A stretch of 64,000 nt of DNA from Carettochelys insculpta (Eukaryota > Chordata > Testudines > Carettochelyidae): positions 35,119,501 through 35,183,500 of the forward strand of contig NC_134145.1 of assembly GCF_033958435.1 (NCBI RefSeq). The letters are read 5' to 3'. The translations under genes and the position numbers were made by a program. How positions within the stretch are numbered: position 1 is the first letter of the stretch; each line of letters begins with the position of its first letter. The notes below the pieces were generated by a model. It did not search any database, was not told where the DNA came from, and was given only the letters and a program-made list of their open reading frames with translations. Positions 1 to 12,495 of this stretch are shown piece by piece.

Positions 1-1975
1 TAAATCAAAACTGTACTTAAAAACCACTCGGTGATATTCAAGCAGCCACTTGGATGAACTTGTTTTTTGGAAACTATTGATTAATCCAAGGGCTTCAAAT
101 TCCATTGCACTGCGACCTTCTTTGGACAACAAAAATTACTACATGACCTCAGAAGGGGGAGCAAAGCCTGAGCATGTCAGATCATCCCAGGTGGAGGAAC
201 CAAAGCTGAAGCCCAAGGATTTCAGCCCCAGTTTGGGGACTGATAACCTGAGTCCTGCTACCCAGGTCTTTCAGCTTTAGCTCCAGGCCCCAAAAAGTCT
301 AAACCCAACCCTGGTGACCCTGTTAAAATAGGGTCATACTTTGGGGTCCTGACCCACAGCTTGAGAACTGATGGAGTAGCTCATGTGCTGATATTGCTGT
401 AGTTTAATAATACAGCTGATGACCCTGCCTACGCTGACACCTTCTGGAGGCAATCTGTAACCACATTTATTTCAGGCAGGCAAATTTCAGTGCTGCTTAC
501 AGCCTGAGCTCCAGTCTAACTCTTTGGATTCAGCATAGTTACTTTTCAAAAACAAACATAAATTAGTTAAACTCACTTTGTCAAAGTGAACTGCTTTTAA
601 GAGGAGGAAATTACTTGTAAAGATCTTATGTTTGCACAAAGGCTTTCTGCATCTTCGATAAGATTAATTTGTTCTGTTACTCAGTAATCACCTGCCAGTC
701 ACTCTGTTTAAAGCTTGCCCAGTTCAGGCAGATTCCTTTGAAGTGAACGCAGTATTGGTACAAATATGGGTTGCTATGGTTTCCATCCAGTTAATGGACT
801 AAAAAAACCTCAGTTACTTTCATACATACAAATGTGAGTACATACGCCACAGGTATATTGTTATAGAGGTTAGATCATACCAGTGTTGCTCTTTGCTCCC
901 TGGCTACCTGATCTGGCCTTGTTTCAAGTCACTTTCCCATATCACCCTTTTTCTAAAGGGCTTCTTCCATCTGCCCTCATGTTAAATAATTTACAGAGCA
1001 AAGTGGCTTAGGAGGACTAATAATATTTGCAGTCTTCACTGTATTTGTGTGTCTGTTTCCTTGAAGCAGGGAACAATTCACCTTCATCTGTTTTGGTCTG
1101 GCAAGGTACAAATAGCGTACAGACCACCACCAGCCTATTTCTCAGGTCTGGAGATGGACACTTATTCTTAATATTCAGAGAGCTTACAATTAAAGCTCTT
1201 TTCCCCCTGTGCCATAATTATAATTTATTAGTAAAGATACTTCCTATGCTCTAAATGTGACATTTTTGCAAAGCTACAGGAATACGCTAGTTCCTTGACT
1301 AGAGTTGTAATTAAAATGTTGTGTAAGGAAGTGGTAATCCTGACATTCTCCTTTTTATATTTTTTAAAAAATTAGCAGTATCATAAATACACGCTTGTTA
1401 ACATTATCTTTTGTACTTTCATAAAAATATATTATTCAAAGAATAGCTAACTATTTTATAAGTTTCACTGCGTATTTTGAAAGTGGGAGAGCGCACAACT
1501 ATAGACAATTTGTTGTATTTTTTCTAGTCATATCTAAATTGTCCCTCTAGAAAAAATGCAACAGAGACAAAATTCCTTTTGCACAATTCCCTAGCTTTGA
1601 AGACACACATATAAAACTTGTTACAATTTATAAAAACAGTTTACAATAAAGGGACACGATATATTTGGAAAACTACAAATTGATGAAAATAAGAATTGTA
1701 GTTTGACTGATAACTACATCGTTTAGCACATACTTTGTAAGGCACTTTAGTTAAAATTTATTTCCGTTGAGCAGAAGTTATTGTTAGAGATTAATACACC
1801 TTTGATTCATGATTGTAGTCCCAGTAGCAAAAGCTATAATTATGATCAACCTTTCATTAGCTCAGTCTTCAAAATTACTCAAAAAACCTGACAGTGTTCT
1901 TAGATCAAAACTGGTTTTCCCTTGAGCAACAAAAGACTTGGAAAACAAGGTTTCAATCGGTATTTCAAACACTTT
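1..1975. other. Intergenic DNA, no gene recognised
   Basis: No conserved exon or RNA gene was recognised. The stretch is AT-rich with short, unconvincing open frames. About 165-375 resembles the decayed repeat at 58855-59072: both hold a ggtgacc...ttaaaat block followed by a 'gagaac' end, as in old hAT-type elements. The upstream neighbour of SLC44A3 is not visible here. Confidence 0.6.
165..375 (+). repeat. Decayed hAT-like interspersed repeat
   Basis: This shares with 58855-59072 a block of 'ggtgacc', an A-rich 'ttaaaat' stretch and a terminal 'gtgagaacc'-like end. No terminal inverted repeat or target duplication can be fixed, so the family is a guess from the ending alone. Confidence 0.35.
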
Positions 1976-2400
1976 GGCTGTGTCCACACTCGCAAGTTCT
2001 TTCAAAAGAGTTTTTGAAAAAAGGAGGCTCTTTTGAAAGATCCTGCGGAGCATCTACACACAAAAAGTGTTCGTTCGAAAGTAAATTAAAAGAATGCCAC
2101 GCTCCTTTCAAAAGTGCCCTTCCCATTTCAGGAAGAGCACCCCCTTTTGAAAGCTTCTTTTAAAAGAAAACACATGTAGATGCACTGCAGGCCCTTATTT
2201 TTTGAATGATCAATCCTCGAATCAATCCTGGGGCCTGATTTTAAGATCCCAGGCCCATTCTTTTGAAAGACTGGGGGCTGTGTACATGCTCTTTTGATCT
2301 GCTTTTTTGTGTGTGGGTGCACTCTTTTGAAAGAAGTTCTTTTGGAACAGATCTTCCAGAAGGGCTTCTTTCAAAAGATTTTTGTAGTGTAGACATAGCC
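1976..2400. mobile_element. MITE, T-rich palindromic type, GGCT..GTCYACACT termini
   Basis: The left end reads ggctgtgtccacactcg and the right end, reverse complemented, ggctatgtctacactac, giving an imperfect terminal inverted repeat. The interior is full of TCTTTTGAAAG / CTTTCAAAAG motifs that fold back on each other. There is no coding capacity. The 3-bp flanks (ttt, ctt) do not match exactly, so the ends may be off by a base. The terminal motif is shared with the Harbinger elements further right. Confidence 0.7.
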
Positions 2401-4174
2401 CTTATGTTTTGAGGGTGACTGTATCCAGGAGTTTATTTACTCTATAACATAGATAGGGGCCAATTTCAAAATTCACATACGGGCCTATATTTGGACTCTA
2501 AACCACCTGGAATGTTTGCCCAGAGTCAGATCAGAGTTTTTAGCTTTGGCTTCTCCTCCATCTGAAACATTCCAAAACAGCCTGGGAAAAATACAACATC
2601 TGTTAATTTAATTGGAAACTAATCAGTCGGCCTCACAAACCATGAATCATAAATCAACACCAGCCTGGAGGCTAACACAACAACCAACATGTGTGCCTTA
2701 CAAAGCCAACAGCTGCTGGTTCCCATGATTTGGGGAATTAGAAGTGCTGTAAGTGTATGCCTCTAGACATGTGCATTGCTGCCTTGCTCTCGGTGTCTAG
2801 ATGCGTACGCCCCTGAACAATATACAAACCAGGAGAAACTAGGCAGAGGAAGTTGCCTGTGGGGCCAATAGGCAGGGCTGTACCTAAGGAGAAATGGATC
2901 CAAGGGCAACAGCCCAACCAGTGCCCCACTCATGGAGCCAGGAGCAATCCCCCTGCCTCTGCTCCAACTCCACCCCATGTTCATTCTGCTACTTCCTCTA
3001 AGCTCCCCTCCCCTAGCTTGGCAGCGGCCCCCTCCTCCAACTGACAAGAGCTGGGGGTTACCTGGGAGCCTGGAATGGGAAAGCAGTGCTTGTTACCTTC
3101 CTTGGCCCCTGCACTCACAGTGTTGGTGGGAACAAAACTGACCTGGCAGCCTACTGTGCCCTGTCCTGATGCCCATGTCCTAGCCCACTGCACTCTGCTT
3201 CTCTGTGCCCCAAGACACGGGGCCTGGCGCAACTCCGACCCATTCAATGGATGGGATGGCTCTGACAATAGGTGTGCTGTGCACGTATCTGCTGGATTCG
3301 GCCCATTCAGAATCAAGGAGATGATAACTTCTTATAACTGTTAGCTCGGTGGTTATTGGAGCACTTGTCTTTGATATGGAAGGTGTCCCCTCTGCCTGAT
3401 GGGGAGCAAGAGTTATACCAAGATCTCCCACCTCCCAAGCAAGCACCTTAACTTAATCACCAGGCTAATGTATAGTGTAATTTCTCTCTCTGGCCTAGTG
3501 ACTAAGTATTTATTCAAAGTACAATAGCCACAATTACCTACTCCTCCATGCCATTAGTGCATGACTCTGCATTGTTCTTGCAGATACAGGCTAACGTGAC
3601 TAGGCTACACCTGAGTCTTAAGTGTGTAGTTAGATACCTACCTCATTCCTGCACAAAAGAGCTTCTGTACCTGAACTACCTGACTCCAAGAGAAGAGTTC
3701 CCAACTCTTGTTCACAGGCAGAGATACGTGCCTTCCTGTCCTGTGGATTTAGGCACCTAACTTCTGTGGGAAGGGCAGAACTTCGTACATACCCCTTTCA
3801 TTTGTATCTTCCATTGGCTATCTTAGGGGGCTCCTCACATAGTGTGCTGGCTTTGGTGGGTGGCATTCGTAGGCACCTGTCTCTGCATACAATGTGTAGG
3901 GAGTCCACATGCCTACTGCCACCAGCTTTGTGGCTCCCAGTGTTGTTTCAGTAATTTCGTAGGCACCTAAAAATTTAGTATTGTAATACTGAGCACTGCC
4001 CCATCCAGGTCCCTTTGTGGAGAAGCACATGAGCACATACATCAGCACAGCAAGTAGGGATGCTGAGTCTGCTCTCATTACATCTCTAGAGCTTCTGATT
4101 TAAGGTCATAAAACCAAGAATACTTCAGTGAGCCAATGGTGAAGCAGACAGACTTCTCCCAGAATAGCTTAGGA
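2401..4174. other. Intergenic DNA, no gene recognised
   Basis: No gene was recognised. A stretch at about 2850-3240 is GC-richer with overlapping open frames on both strands but no recognisable domain. The motif TAGGCACCT recurs near 3750, 3870 and 3963, suggesting an old unidentified repeat. Confidence 0.5.
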
Positions 4175-4532
4175 CAGGGGTCAGGAACCAAAATAGCAAG
4201 AAGAACCATTTTTTTCGAATCCATTAAAAAGTCAATAATTCAACAGCCACAATGCATGTGAATAAGACTTTATTAGCAACACAATCAAAACACTGATCCA
4301 GTATCCTATCCCACAATACACTCCGCATATGAAAGGGAGAGTTAGCCAACATTTTGAGATCACATAATTTTTGCTATTTAGATATGAATTGTTCATAGTT
4401 GGGCTTTTAGATGTTCATCGTTTATTGAAAATAATCAAGGGTTTTTTTTCTTTGCAATTATAGCATTGAGAGCTATAAAAAAATCCTCAAAGAACCACAT
4501 GCGGCTCCGGAGCTGCAGGTTGCAGACCCCTG
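4175..4532. mobile_element. hAT-type non-autonomous element, CAGGGGTC termini
   Basis: It begins CAGGGGTCAGGAACC and ends GGTTGCAGACCCCTG, a clear terminal inverted repeat of hAT type. The 8-bp flanks (gcttagga / gctctgta) match at only five positions, so the insertion is old. It shares 'ccacaatgcatgtgaat' with the element at 59806-60577, which marks them as one family. It has no coding capacity. Confidence 0.7.
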
Positions 4533-4943
4533 GCTCTGTAGCATCCTGAAGTTAAATAGGTAGAAAAATCTTGAAGAGTCAAAAAAAAATAGTGCATGTC
4601 CAAGTGTCAATGCACCTGTAAGATTTTAGGGGGCAAGCAGTCAGATCAGCAAAAGGTTGCATCACTCCTTGCCCTGTAGCCCTGGATACCAATACTCTGC
4701 TGCTGTGGCTCACATCCATGATACCAACAGCCAACTATCAAGCATGCAGTTCAGTGAGTGCCTGTGTGCTGTGCAGACCTGGCACAGGGTTCTGATCCCA
4801 GCAGCCTATATGCAATACAACAGTTTCAGTCTGTTCTCCACCAGCCAACTTGCTACTTGCATGTTGATTCCAATACAGCTCCAGTCCTTAATTTCCCCCA
4901 AATTATCTACCCTGAAATGCCCAGCCCTCTGCTGGAACACTCT

Positions 4944-5189
4944 GGCTGAATCTACACTTGCCCCCAACTTCAAAGGGGGCATGGTAATCAGGGCCATGGG
5001 AGATTACTAATGAAGTGCTGCAGTGAATACGTAGCACTTCATTAGGCTAATTTTCCCCCATGGCATCTTTGAAACATCGAACTTCGAAGTGCCAGCATGC
5101 ATGTAGCCACAGGGGAATCTCCCATGTAATCTCCGATAGCCCTGTTTACCATGCCCCCTATGAAGTTGGAGGGCAAGTGTAGACAAGCC
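4944..5189. mobile_element. Short palindromic MITE
   Basis: The left end ggctgaatctacacttgccc pairs with the right end gggcaagtgtagacaagcc. Inner blocks also pair: 'catggtaatcagggc' with 'gccctgtttaccatg', and two oppositely oriented copies of the 'gaagtgct' motif. It is about 246 bp with no coding capacity, and lies 33 bp left of Harbinger element 1. The terminal motif matches the wider GGCT..TCTACACT group. Confidence 0.7.
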
Positions 5190-5579
5190 TTCACAGAAAT
5201 AACAAAGCTTGCTGCTCCTTTAGGCTACATCTGCAGTAGAGCACTACTTCGAAGTAGCATTTTTCAAAGTAGCGACATCAAAATATGCTACTTCGACACG
5301 TAGTGTCTACACTCTTGCTGGGCCTGGTGCCATCAATGTAGCGATGTGGTACATCGAAAGGGGCCACCCTGGACACAGAAAGGGAGCATCTACACATGCA
5401 AACGGCTCCTTTCGAAATAAGGGGCCAGGAAAGCCTGAAGATGGGGTCACAGTGTGGACGAGCCCTTCTGGGGCAACAGCTACCCACTCCTTTAAAGGGC
5501 CCCTCCCAAATGCACTCGGCCTGCACAGCACGAGTCCTGCATTGGTGACACTAGCCTCGCAGACCCAGTGCCCACAGAT

Positions 5580-6941
5580 ATGGATCCCCAGCAGCAGCAG
5601 CAGCAGCAGCAGCTGGAAGCCCTTCAAGCTGTCACCTGCAGGGCAGGTGCCCTGCTAGATGCTGCACAGGTGGCTACCCAGCAGCTCCTGGCAGGGGAGC
5701 CCTCCCCAGGAGTAGAAGGGGATGCCCCAGACCATTGGACCCTCCTGGTCCCCACCGCCGGGTGCTCCGCCGGCTCTGGAGCTACCTCACCAGCTCTGAG
5801 TGGTGGGAGCACCTGCTCATGGGGGAGTGGGATGATGACCAGTGGCTGCAGAACTTCTGCATGTGGCGGAAGACCTTTATGGGGCTCTGCCAGCGGCTGA
5901 CCCCCCCCCCGGCCTAAGGCACCAGCACACACAGATGCGGCCCACCCTCACCGTCGAGAAGAGGGAAACAAATGCTGTCTGGAAGCTGGCCACTCCAGAC
6001 AGCTACTGCTCCGTGGGTCACCAATTTGGTGTAGGCAAGGCCACAGTTTGGGCCATCATGATGGAGGTAAGAAGGCCTGGGCATGGACCCACTGGGGGGG
6101 GGCTGGGGAGGGAGGAAGTTGGGGCAGGGCTGGGTGCACCCTGCATACACTCACGGGTGCCTGTGTCCCGTCCCTGCAGGTGATCCATGCGCTCAATGCC
6201 CTGCTGTTCCAGAGGATCGTCTTGAGTCGGGGACCTGGACATGGCCATTGCAGGCTTCGTCGCAATGGGGTTCCCGAATTGCTTCGGGGCCCTTGATGGG
6301 ACCCACATCCCTAGCCTCACCCTGGAGCACAGTGGCAGATGCTTTATAAACAGGAAGGGCTACCACTCTGTGGCCCTGCAGGCCATGGTGGACCACCAGG
6401 GCTGGTTCCAGGACATGTATGTGGGCTGTCCCGGCTGCATCCATGATGCCTGTGTGTTCCAGAACTCAGGCCTGTGCCATCGGTTGGAGGCAGGGACCTG
6501 CATCCCCCAGAGGAAGATCCCACTGGGGAACAGCTCTGTGCCCTCTTCCTCATGGCAGATGCAGCATACCCGCTCCAGCACTGGCTCATGTGTCCCTACA
6601 CAGGCCACCTCAATGCCAACCAGGAGCGCTACAATGCCCAGCTGAACCACCCCCAGCAGGTGGTTGAGTGGACCTTCGGGTGCCTCAAAGGCTGGTGGCG
6701 CTGCCTTCTTACCTGCCTTGATGTGGACCTCCTGAACATCCTCCAGGTTGTGCGTGCCTGCTGCATTCTCCACAACCTGGTGGAAAGCAAGGGGGAGACC
6801 TTCATGCAGGGATGGGCGGTCGAGGCTGGAATGAGCTACCTGCAGCCAGCTGCTGCCCCTAGCTACCAGGCCCACCAGGAGGGGGTCCGGGTCTGGGTCT
6901 GGGAGGCCCTACAGGCATATTTTGATCAGAGGGCCCAGTGA
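5580..6941 (+). pseudogene. Harbinger transposase pseudogene (element 1)
   Basis: Starts with ATG at 5580 reading MDPQ and a run of eight Gln, like the intact gene in element 2. The reading continues in shifted frames: a WEHLLMGEWDDDQWL segment (about 5790-5860), the VWKLATPDSY and HQFGVGKAT block (5970-6040), and exon 1 ending ATGGAG at 6066. A gt...ag intron of 113 bp (6067-6179) matches the intron position in element 2. Exon 2 keeps the ALDGTHIP motif, then shifts frame near 6540 before MADAAYPL and VVEWTFGCLKG, ending at TGA 6939-6941. The acidic catalytic residues survive, but at least three frame breaks make it non-functional. Confidence 0.9.
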
Positions 6942-7061
6942 GTGCCTCCCTGGCCATCCCTGGTGGGCCTCCTGCACACTGCACCCACCACCCGCACACC
7001 GCCGTCACCACCTGCACACTGTCCCCCCCAACAAGGACATATCACACAGGGGTGTGGGAAA

Positions 7062-7067
7062 AATAAA
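7062..7067 (+). terminator. Poly(A) signal AATAAA of element 1 transposase
   Basis: An AATAAA lies about 120 bp after the transposase stop. Element 2 has one at the equivalent distance (15022-15027), which supports it as the 3' processing signal. Confidence 0.6.
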
Positions 7068-7499
7068 ATTTTGAATGATTGATAACTGTTAACTTTTGAC
7101 TATGATTTCTGCACAACAAATCAGAACCATATACATGGGGGAGATAACTATATACATGGGGATGTATATAGCTATATATGTGAACAGGCTGGTCGTCGGC
7201 CCATCACTCCGGGGCGGGGGTGGGTGTGCACAACCCCCACTGGGTCCAGGTCACGAGCCGCCCTGCCCCGCCCCCCATCCAGAATCCCCATCAAGGCCAG
7301 CTGGGAGGATGGGGAGGTATGGGTGGGGTGGGTTCTTAGCCCAGCCATCAGCCCCAGCATGCTCCTGCTCTAGGGGGCTGGTGGGAGGGCAGCAGGTGGA
7401 GCAGCGGTTGAGACAGCAGGTGGGGCAGTGGTTGGGACAGCAGGTGGGACAGCAAAGAGGGCTGCAGGGGATGGCAGCCAGGCCACCAGCTCCTCAAAG

Positions 7500-8490
7500 G
7501 AGGTGGCCACCTAGTTAAAAGTGGTCAGGAAGTACTGCCAGGCCTCCCGGCACCAGGCGGCCTCCTGCTCCTCAAACCCACCATTGGCTCCATGATGTCC
7601 ATCTGGCACCAGAGGACGGCAACCACCTCTGGGTCCAGGGTAGTACATGGCTAGCCTCAGCGGAGACAAGCCCATCCTGGCACAAACGGTGCCCTAGACA
7701 GTCACAGTCCAGGGATCTGGGGGTGCTGTCTGGGACAACAGATGGTGCCACGCTGTCCTGGCCCTCACATGGTGTGGCTGCGGAAACGGGGGAAGAAAGA
7801 GGGAGGCCGTGAGTACTGAACCCTGCCCTGTGGCCCATGGCCCTCATGCCCCCTGGGCATCGAATCCCCATCCCGTCCGTCATCCCTGCATGCAGTCTCC
7901 CTTGAGGCAGCCCCTTTCTGTGGCTTGCCCACCCCCACCCCTCATCCTGGGGCTGGGCACGGCACTGTGCATGAGTGGGGTGCTGACGGGCTCGAGCAGC
8001 CATGCTGCTGTTCTAGGGCTGTGGTCTGCCCGGGCCCTGGCGAGTTGGGGTCTGCTGGGGATTTGGGGGGCCCCTGGTCACATATGGTGCCCTTGCCCCG
8101 GGGGTGTGTACCCTGTGCGGTATGTACCTGACGGTCCAGTGCCAAGGTCGGGAGAGGCCCATTGGGCAGATGCCTGGTTGGAGCTGCAGGAGGAGTTGTC
8201 TAGCACCAGCTCCCCCTCCCCACTGGACCACTCGGGTGGTGGCGCGAATGGTCCCAGCTCTGGCCCTGGGGGCACGGGGTTGGCCTCCGGTCCTGACTCT
8301 GGCTCCATGTCCTGCTGCAGCTCCTTGGCCATGATGTCGAGGATGACCGGGGGGAGGAGGTGTCCTGGAGTCCCAGGATGGCCCTGAGCTCCTGGTAATA
8401 GGGGCAAGCAGTGGGGGCAGCCCCCAAATGGCTGGCTGAGTCCCACGCCTGGACGTAACCCTGCCGCAACTCCTTGACCTTACTCCTGAC
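7500..8490 (-). pseudogene. Myb/SANT-like Harbinger accessory gene relic, C-terminal part (element 1)
   Basis: Read on the - strand, 8490 to about 8126 encodes the segment after the SANT fold (QAWDSASHLGAAPTACPYY then QELRAILGLQDT, in different frames) and an acidic/proline stretch (EPESGPEANPVPP...). It ends at a donor-like ..TCAG|GTACATACC near 8126. A matching acceptor (CGCAG) precedes 7777, and the second exon includes a counterpart of the coiled QEAW/Y segment near 7510-7570. The N-terminal half lies across the CR1 insertion at 12496-12779. Several frameshifts are visible. In the Harbinger superfamily this second protein helps the transposase bind the ends and enter the nucleus. Confidence 0.75.
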
Positions 8491-8659
8491 ATGGTCACAG
8501 AATCACAGAATCACAGAATCACAGGGCTGGAAGGGACCTCAGGAGGTCATCTAGTTCAGCCCCTTGCTTCAAGCAGGATCAACCCCCACTAAGTCATCCC
8601 AGCCAGGACTTAAAAACCTCAAGGGATGGAGAATCCACCACCTCTCTAGGCAACGCATT

Positions 8660-11438
8660 CTAATGCTTCAGCACCCTCCTGGTGAAGTAGTTTTTCCTAA
8701 TATCTAACCTACACCTCTCCCTCTTCAACTTCAGACCATTACTCCTTGTTCTGCCATCTGACACCACTGAGAACAGTTTCTCACCCTCCTTTTTAGAGCT
8801 CCCCTTCAGGAAGCTGAAGGCTGCTATTAAGTCACCTCTAAGTCTTCTCTTCTGTAAACTAAACAAGCCCAAATCCCTCAGCCTGTCCTCATAGGTCTTG
8901 TGCTCCAGACCCTTAATCATTTTGGTTGCCCTTCGCTGAACCTGCTCCAGCAAATCCACATCCTTTTTACACTGGGGGGCCCAAAACTGGACACAGTATT
9001 CCAGATGTGGCCTCACCAGTGCCGAACAGAGCGGAATAGCTACTTCTCTAGATCTGCTTGAAGTGCTCCTCCTAATGCACCCTACTATGCCATTAGCCTT
9101 CTTGGCTGCAAGGGCACACTGTTTACTCATATCCAGCCTTTCATCCACCATAACCCCTAGGTCCCTTTCCATTGTCCTGCTGCTGAGCCAGTCAGTCCCC
9201 AGCCTGTAACCATGCTTGGGAGTCTTCCGCCCCAGGTGCAGGACCCTACACTTCTCCTTACTGAACCGCATCAGATTTCTTTTGGCCCAGTCCTCCAATT
9301 TATCCAGGTCCCTCTGGATTCTCTCTCTACCCTCAAACAAATCTACCTCTCCCCCTAGTTTTTTGTCATCTGCAAACTTGCTGAGGCTGCAATCCAGTCC
9401 CTCATCCAGGTCATTAATAAAGATGTTGAATAACACAGGGCCCAGAACTCAGGCTTCTGGCACTCTGCTTGAAACAGACCGCCATCCAGATATTGAGCCA
9501 TTGACTACTACCCATTGGACCCGACCATCAAGCCAGCTTTCTATCCATCTTATAGTCCAAGGATCCAATCCATATTTCCTTAACTTATGGACAAGAATGT
9601 TGTGGGAGACCGTATCAAAAGCTTTGCTGAAGTCAAGGTATATCACATCCACTGACTTCCCCATGTCCACAGAGCTTGTTACCTCATCATAGAAGCTAAT
9701 CAGATTGGTCAGGCAAGACTTGCCCCTGCTGAATCCATGTTGGCTACTTTTGACCACTTTCCCCTCTTCCAAGTGCTCCAAAACAGATTCCTTGAGGATT
9801 CCCTCCATTATTTTCCCAGGGATTGAGGTAAGGCTGATGGTTCTATAGTTCCCTGGATTGTCCTTCTTTCCTTTTTTAAAGACGGGCACTACGTTTTCCT
9901 TCTTCCAGTCATCTGGTATCTCCCCTAATCTCCAAGAGTCTTCAAGGATAATGGCCAAAGGTTCAGCAATGACCTCTGCCAATTCCCTCAGTACCCTGGG
10001 GTGCATTAAATCCAGACTCATGGACTTGTGCACATCTAGTTTTTCTAGATAGCTCAGAACTTGTTTCTTCCCCACAGATGGCTGGCCTCCACCTTCCCAT
10101 ATGGCATTGTCTAGGACCGTCATGTAGAAGTTGACTTTGTTCATGAAGACTGAGGCAAGAAAAGCATTGAGTACTTCAGCTTTTCCTGCATCATCTGTCA
10201 CTAGGTTACCTCCCTCATCCAGTAATGGCCCCACACCTTCTCTGATAACCTGTTTATTGTTCACATGCCTGTAGAAACCCTTGTTACTCTTCACATCCCT
10301 GGCCAGCTGCAGTCCCAATTGTGCTTTCACTTTCCTGATTACTGCCTGGCATTCTCCAGCCGTATGTTTATACTCCTCCTTAGCCAACTGTCCACATTTC
10401 CATTTCTTGTATGCATCCTTTTTGAATTTAAGCTGACTAAGAATTTCCCTGTTAAGCCAAGCTGGTTTCCTACCATGTTTGCCTTTCTTACTATGAAGCG
10501 GGATTGTTTGTTCCTGTGCCTTCAGTAAGACTTCTTTAAAATACTGCCAATTCTCTTCAATTCTTTTCCCCTTCATCTTCGTTTCCCAAGGGATCCTGCT
10601 CATCTGTTCTCTCAGGGAGTCCAAGTCTGCTCTTCTGAAATCAAGGGTCTGTATGTTACTGCTCACCTTTCTTACTTTTGTCCGGATCATGAAATCTACG
10701 GTCTCATGGTCGCTGCAGCCCAGGTTCCCTCCCACTTCTATTTCTTCAACTAGTTCTTCCCTGTTTGTGAGCAGTAGGTTAAGTTGCGCACAGCCCCTGG
10801 TGGGTTCCTTCTGCGCTTACACCAAGAAGTTATCCCCAACATTCTCCAAAAACTTCCTGGATTGTCTGTGTGCTGATGTATTGGTCTCCCAACAAATGTC
10901 CGGATGATTAAAGTCTCCCATGAGAACCAGGACCTGTGATTTGGAAGCTTCACTTAGCTGCCTGAAGAAAGCCTCATCTATCTCATCTCCCTGATCTGGC
11001 GGTCTATGACAGACACCAACTACAACATCACGTCTGTTACTTCCACCTCTAAACTTAACCCAAAGACACTCAACTGGATTTTCTCCTTCCTCATACTGGA
11101 GCTCTGAGCAATCATACCGCTCCCTCACATAGAGCGCAACTCCTCCTCCTTTTCTCCCGTCTGTCCTTCCTAACCAATTCATAACCTTCCATGACCGTGG
11201 TCCAGTTATGTGAATCGTCCCACCAAGTCTCCATTATTCCAACCACCTCATACTTGTTTGATTGTGTCAGGGCCTCTAATTCTTCCTGTTTGTTCCCTAG
11301 GCTTCTGGCATTTGTGTACAAGCATCTTAGAGAAGGGGCCGATTGCCCCACTTTCTCCTCTTCACCAAGGAAACCCACTTCATTGTTCCCTCCTCCTTCC
11401 CCACTTACCTCAGGGCTTGTGTCACCTTCCCCCGACAA
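8660..11438 (-). pseudogene. CR1 ORF2: endonuclease-reverse transcriptase, inactive
   Basis: The - strand frame starts near 11438 with the endonuclease ([26 protein letters not shown]). After one frameshift at about 11112-11182 it continues with [10 protein letters not shown] and [11 protein letters not shown]. One frame then runs to 8660 through the reverse transcriptase: RKPAWLN, VVPVFKKGKKDNPGNYR, DFSKAFDTVSHN, and FADDKKLGG with the catalytic Asp pair. Only two in-frame stops interrupt it: TAA at 10817-10819 and TGA at 9449-9451, the latter just before [14 protein letters not shown]. The usual CR1 C-terminus follows ([10 protein letters not shown]). The lesions inactivate the protein but are few. 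Confidence 0.92.
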
Positions 11439-11440
11439 AC

Positions 11441-12429
11441 CTAGTTTAAAGTCCTCCTCACTAGGTTAGCAAGCCTGCCTGCAAAGATGCTCTTTCCTCT
11501 TTTAGTGAGGTGGATCCCGTCTCTTCTCAGCAATCCCTGTTCACAAAACAGAATCCCATGGTGAAAGAAACCAAATCCTTCCCTGCTACACCACCTACGC
11601 AATCATGCATTTACCTCTGTGATTCAACGACCCCTACGCAGACCCCTTCCTTCCACAGGGAGGATAGATGAGAAGACCACTTGTGCTCTGTATTCCTTGA
11701 TCTTCTTTCCTAGGGTTACGTAATCTGCCGTGATCTCGTCAAAGTTGTTCTTGGCTGTATCATTGGTTCCTACATGAAGAAGTAGGAAGGGGTAATAGTC
11801 TACAGGTTTGAGAATTTTTGGCAGCGCCTCTGTAATATCCTGAATTCTAGCTCCAGGCAAGCAGCAAACTTGCCGGGATTCTAGGTCCAGGCAGCAGATG
11901 GATGACTCCGTCCCTCTTAGGAGGGAGTCCCCAACTATCACCACTCGTCTTTTTCTCTTTGGGGTGGTGGTCATAGAACTCCCATCCCTAGGACTGCGTA
12001 TCCCATGCCTTCTAAACCATGGGGACTCTTTAAGATACTTCACAGGGATTGTATTAGCCCCAATTATGTCTGCTGTATCACCTGTGGAGAGAGGTTGAAA
12101 GCGGTTACTTAACTCCGCTGGAATTGGAGAGACTTGAACTGGTTTTCTCCTCCTGTAGGTTACATGCTTCCAGTTCTCCTCCTTGTTTTGAGCAGCCTGC
12201 TGTTCCTGCAGTATTATCTGTTGCCTTCTATCCAGAAAGTCTTCACCCTCTCTGATGGACCTGAGGGTTGATATTTGTGCCACAAGTCCTTAACCTTCTC
12301 TTCTAAAATGGCTACCAGCTTGCACTTGGTACATAGAAAATCCTTTCTATTGTTCAGGAGGAAGACAAACATGGCACATGACATGCAGGTCACAACAACA
12401 GACCTCTCACCAGCCATATCACTCTCCAT
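11441..12429 (-). pseudogene. CR1 ORF1: zinc-binding/SGNH-esterase-like protein, inactive
   Basis: It starts at ATG 12429 (MESDMAGERSVVV) with a Cys-rich segment (CMSCAMFVF, CTKCKLV), then a Lys/Gln-rich linker after a frameshift near 12270-12283. An SGNH-hydrolase-like segment follows: RVVIVGDSLLRG, CLPGARI and LLHVGTNDTAKN, which are the expected GDS and N-D blocks. The same frame goes on past TGA codons near 11621 and 11606 to LLRRDGIHLT and ends about 11441. In CR1 elements this ORF1 protein is the RNA-binding partner of ORF2. Confidence 0.85.
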
Positions 12430-12495
12430 TTTTTCCCTTTACAGAGATCCCTTATTTGTTTCTAGTGCTGCCTTGAAAGGCACAAGAGAAACACC

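Larger units (their letters stand above)
8496..12495 (-). mobile_element. CR1 LINE, nearly full length, - strand
   Basis: The 3' end at 8496 carries three and a half copies of the octamer ATTCTGTG (read on -), the CR1 hallmark. Reading on -, ORF1 (12429-11441) is followed by ORF2 with endonuclease and reverse transcriptase (11438-8660). The length is about 4.0 kb. The 5' boundary near 12495 is set by the point where the host Myb sequence resumes. It split the Myb gene of Harbinger element 1 between 'gacatggt' and 'gaggagtgtggg', so it is younger than element 1. The few coding lesions agree with a fairly recent insertion. Confidence 0.92.
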
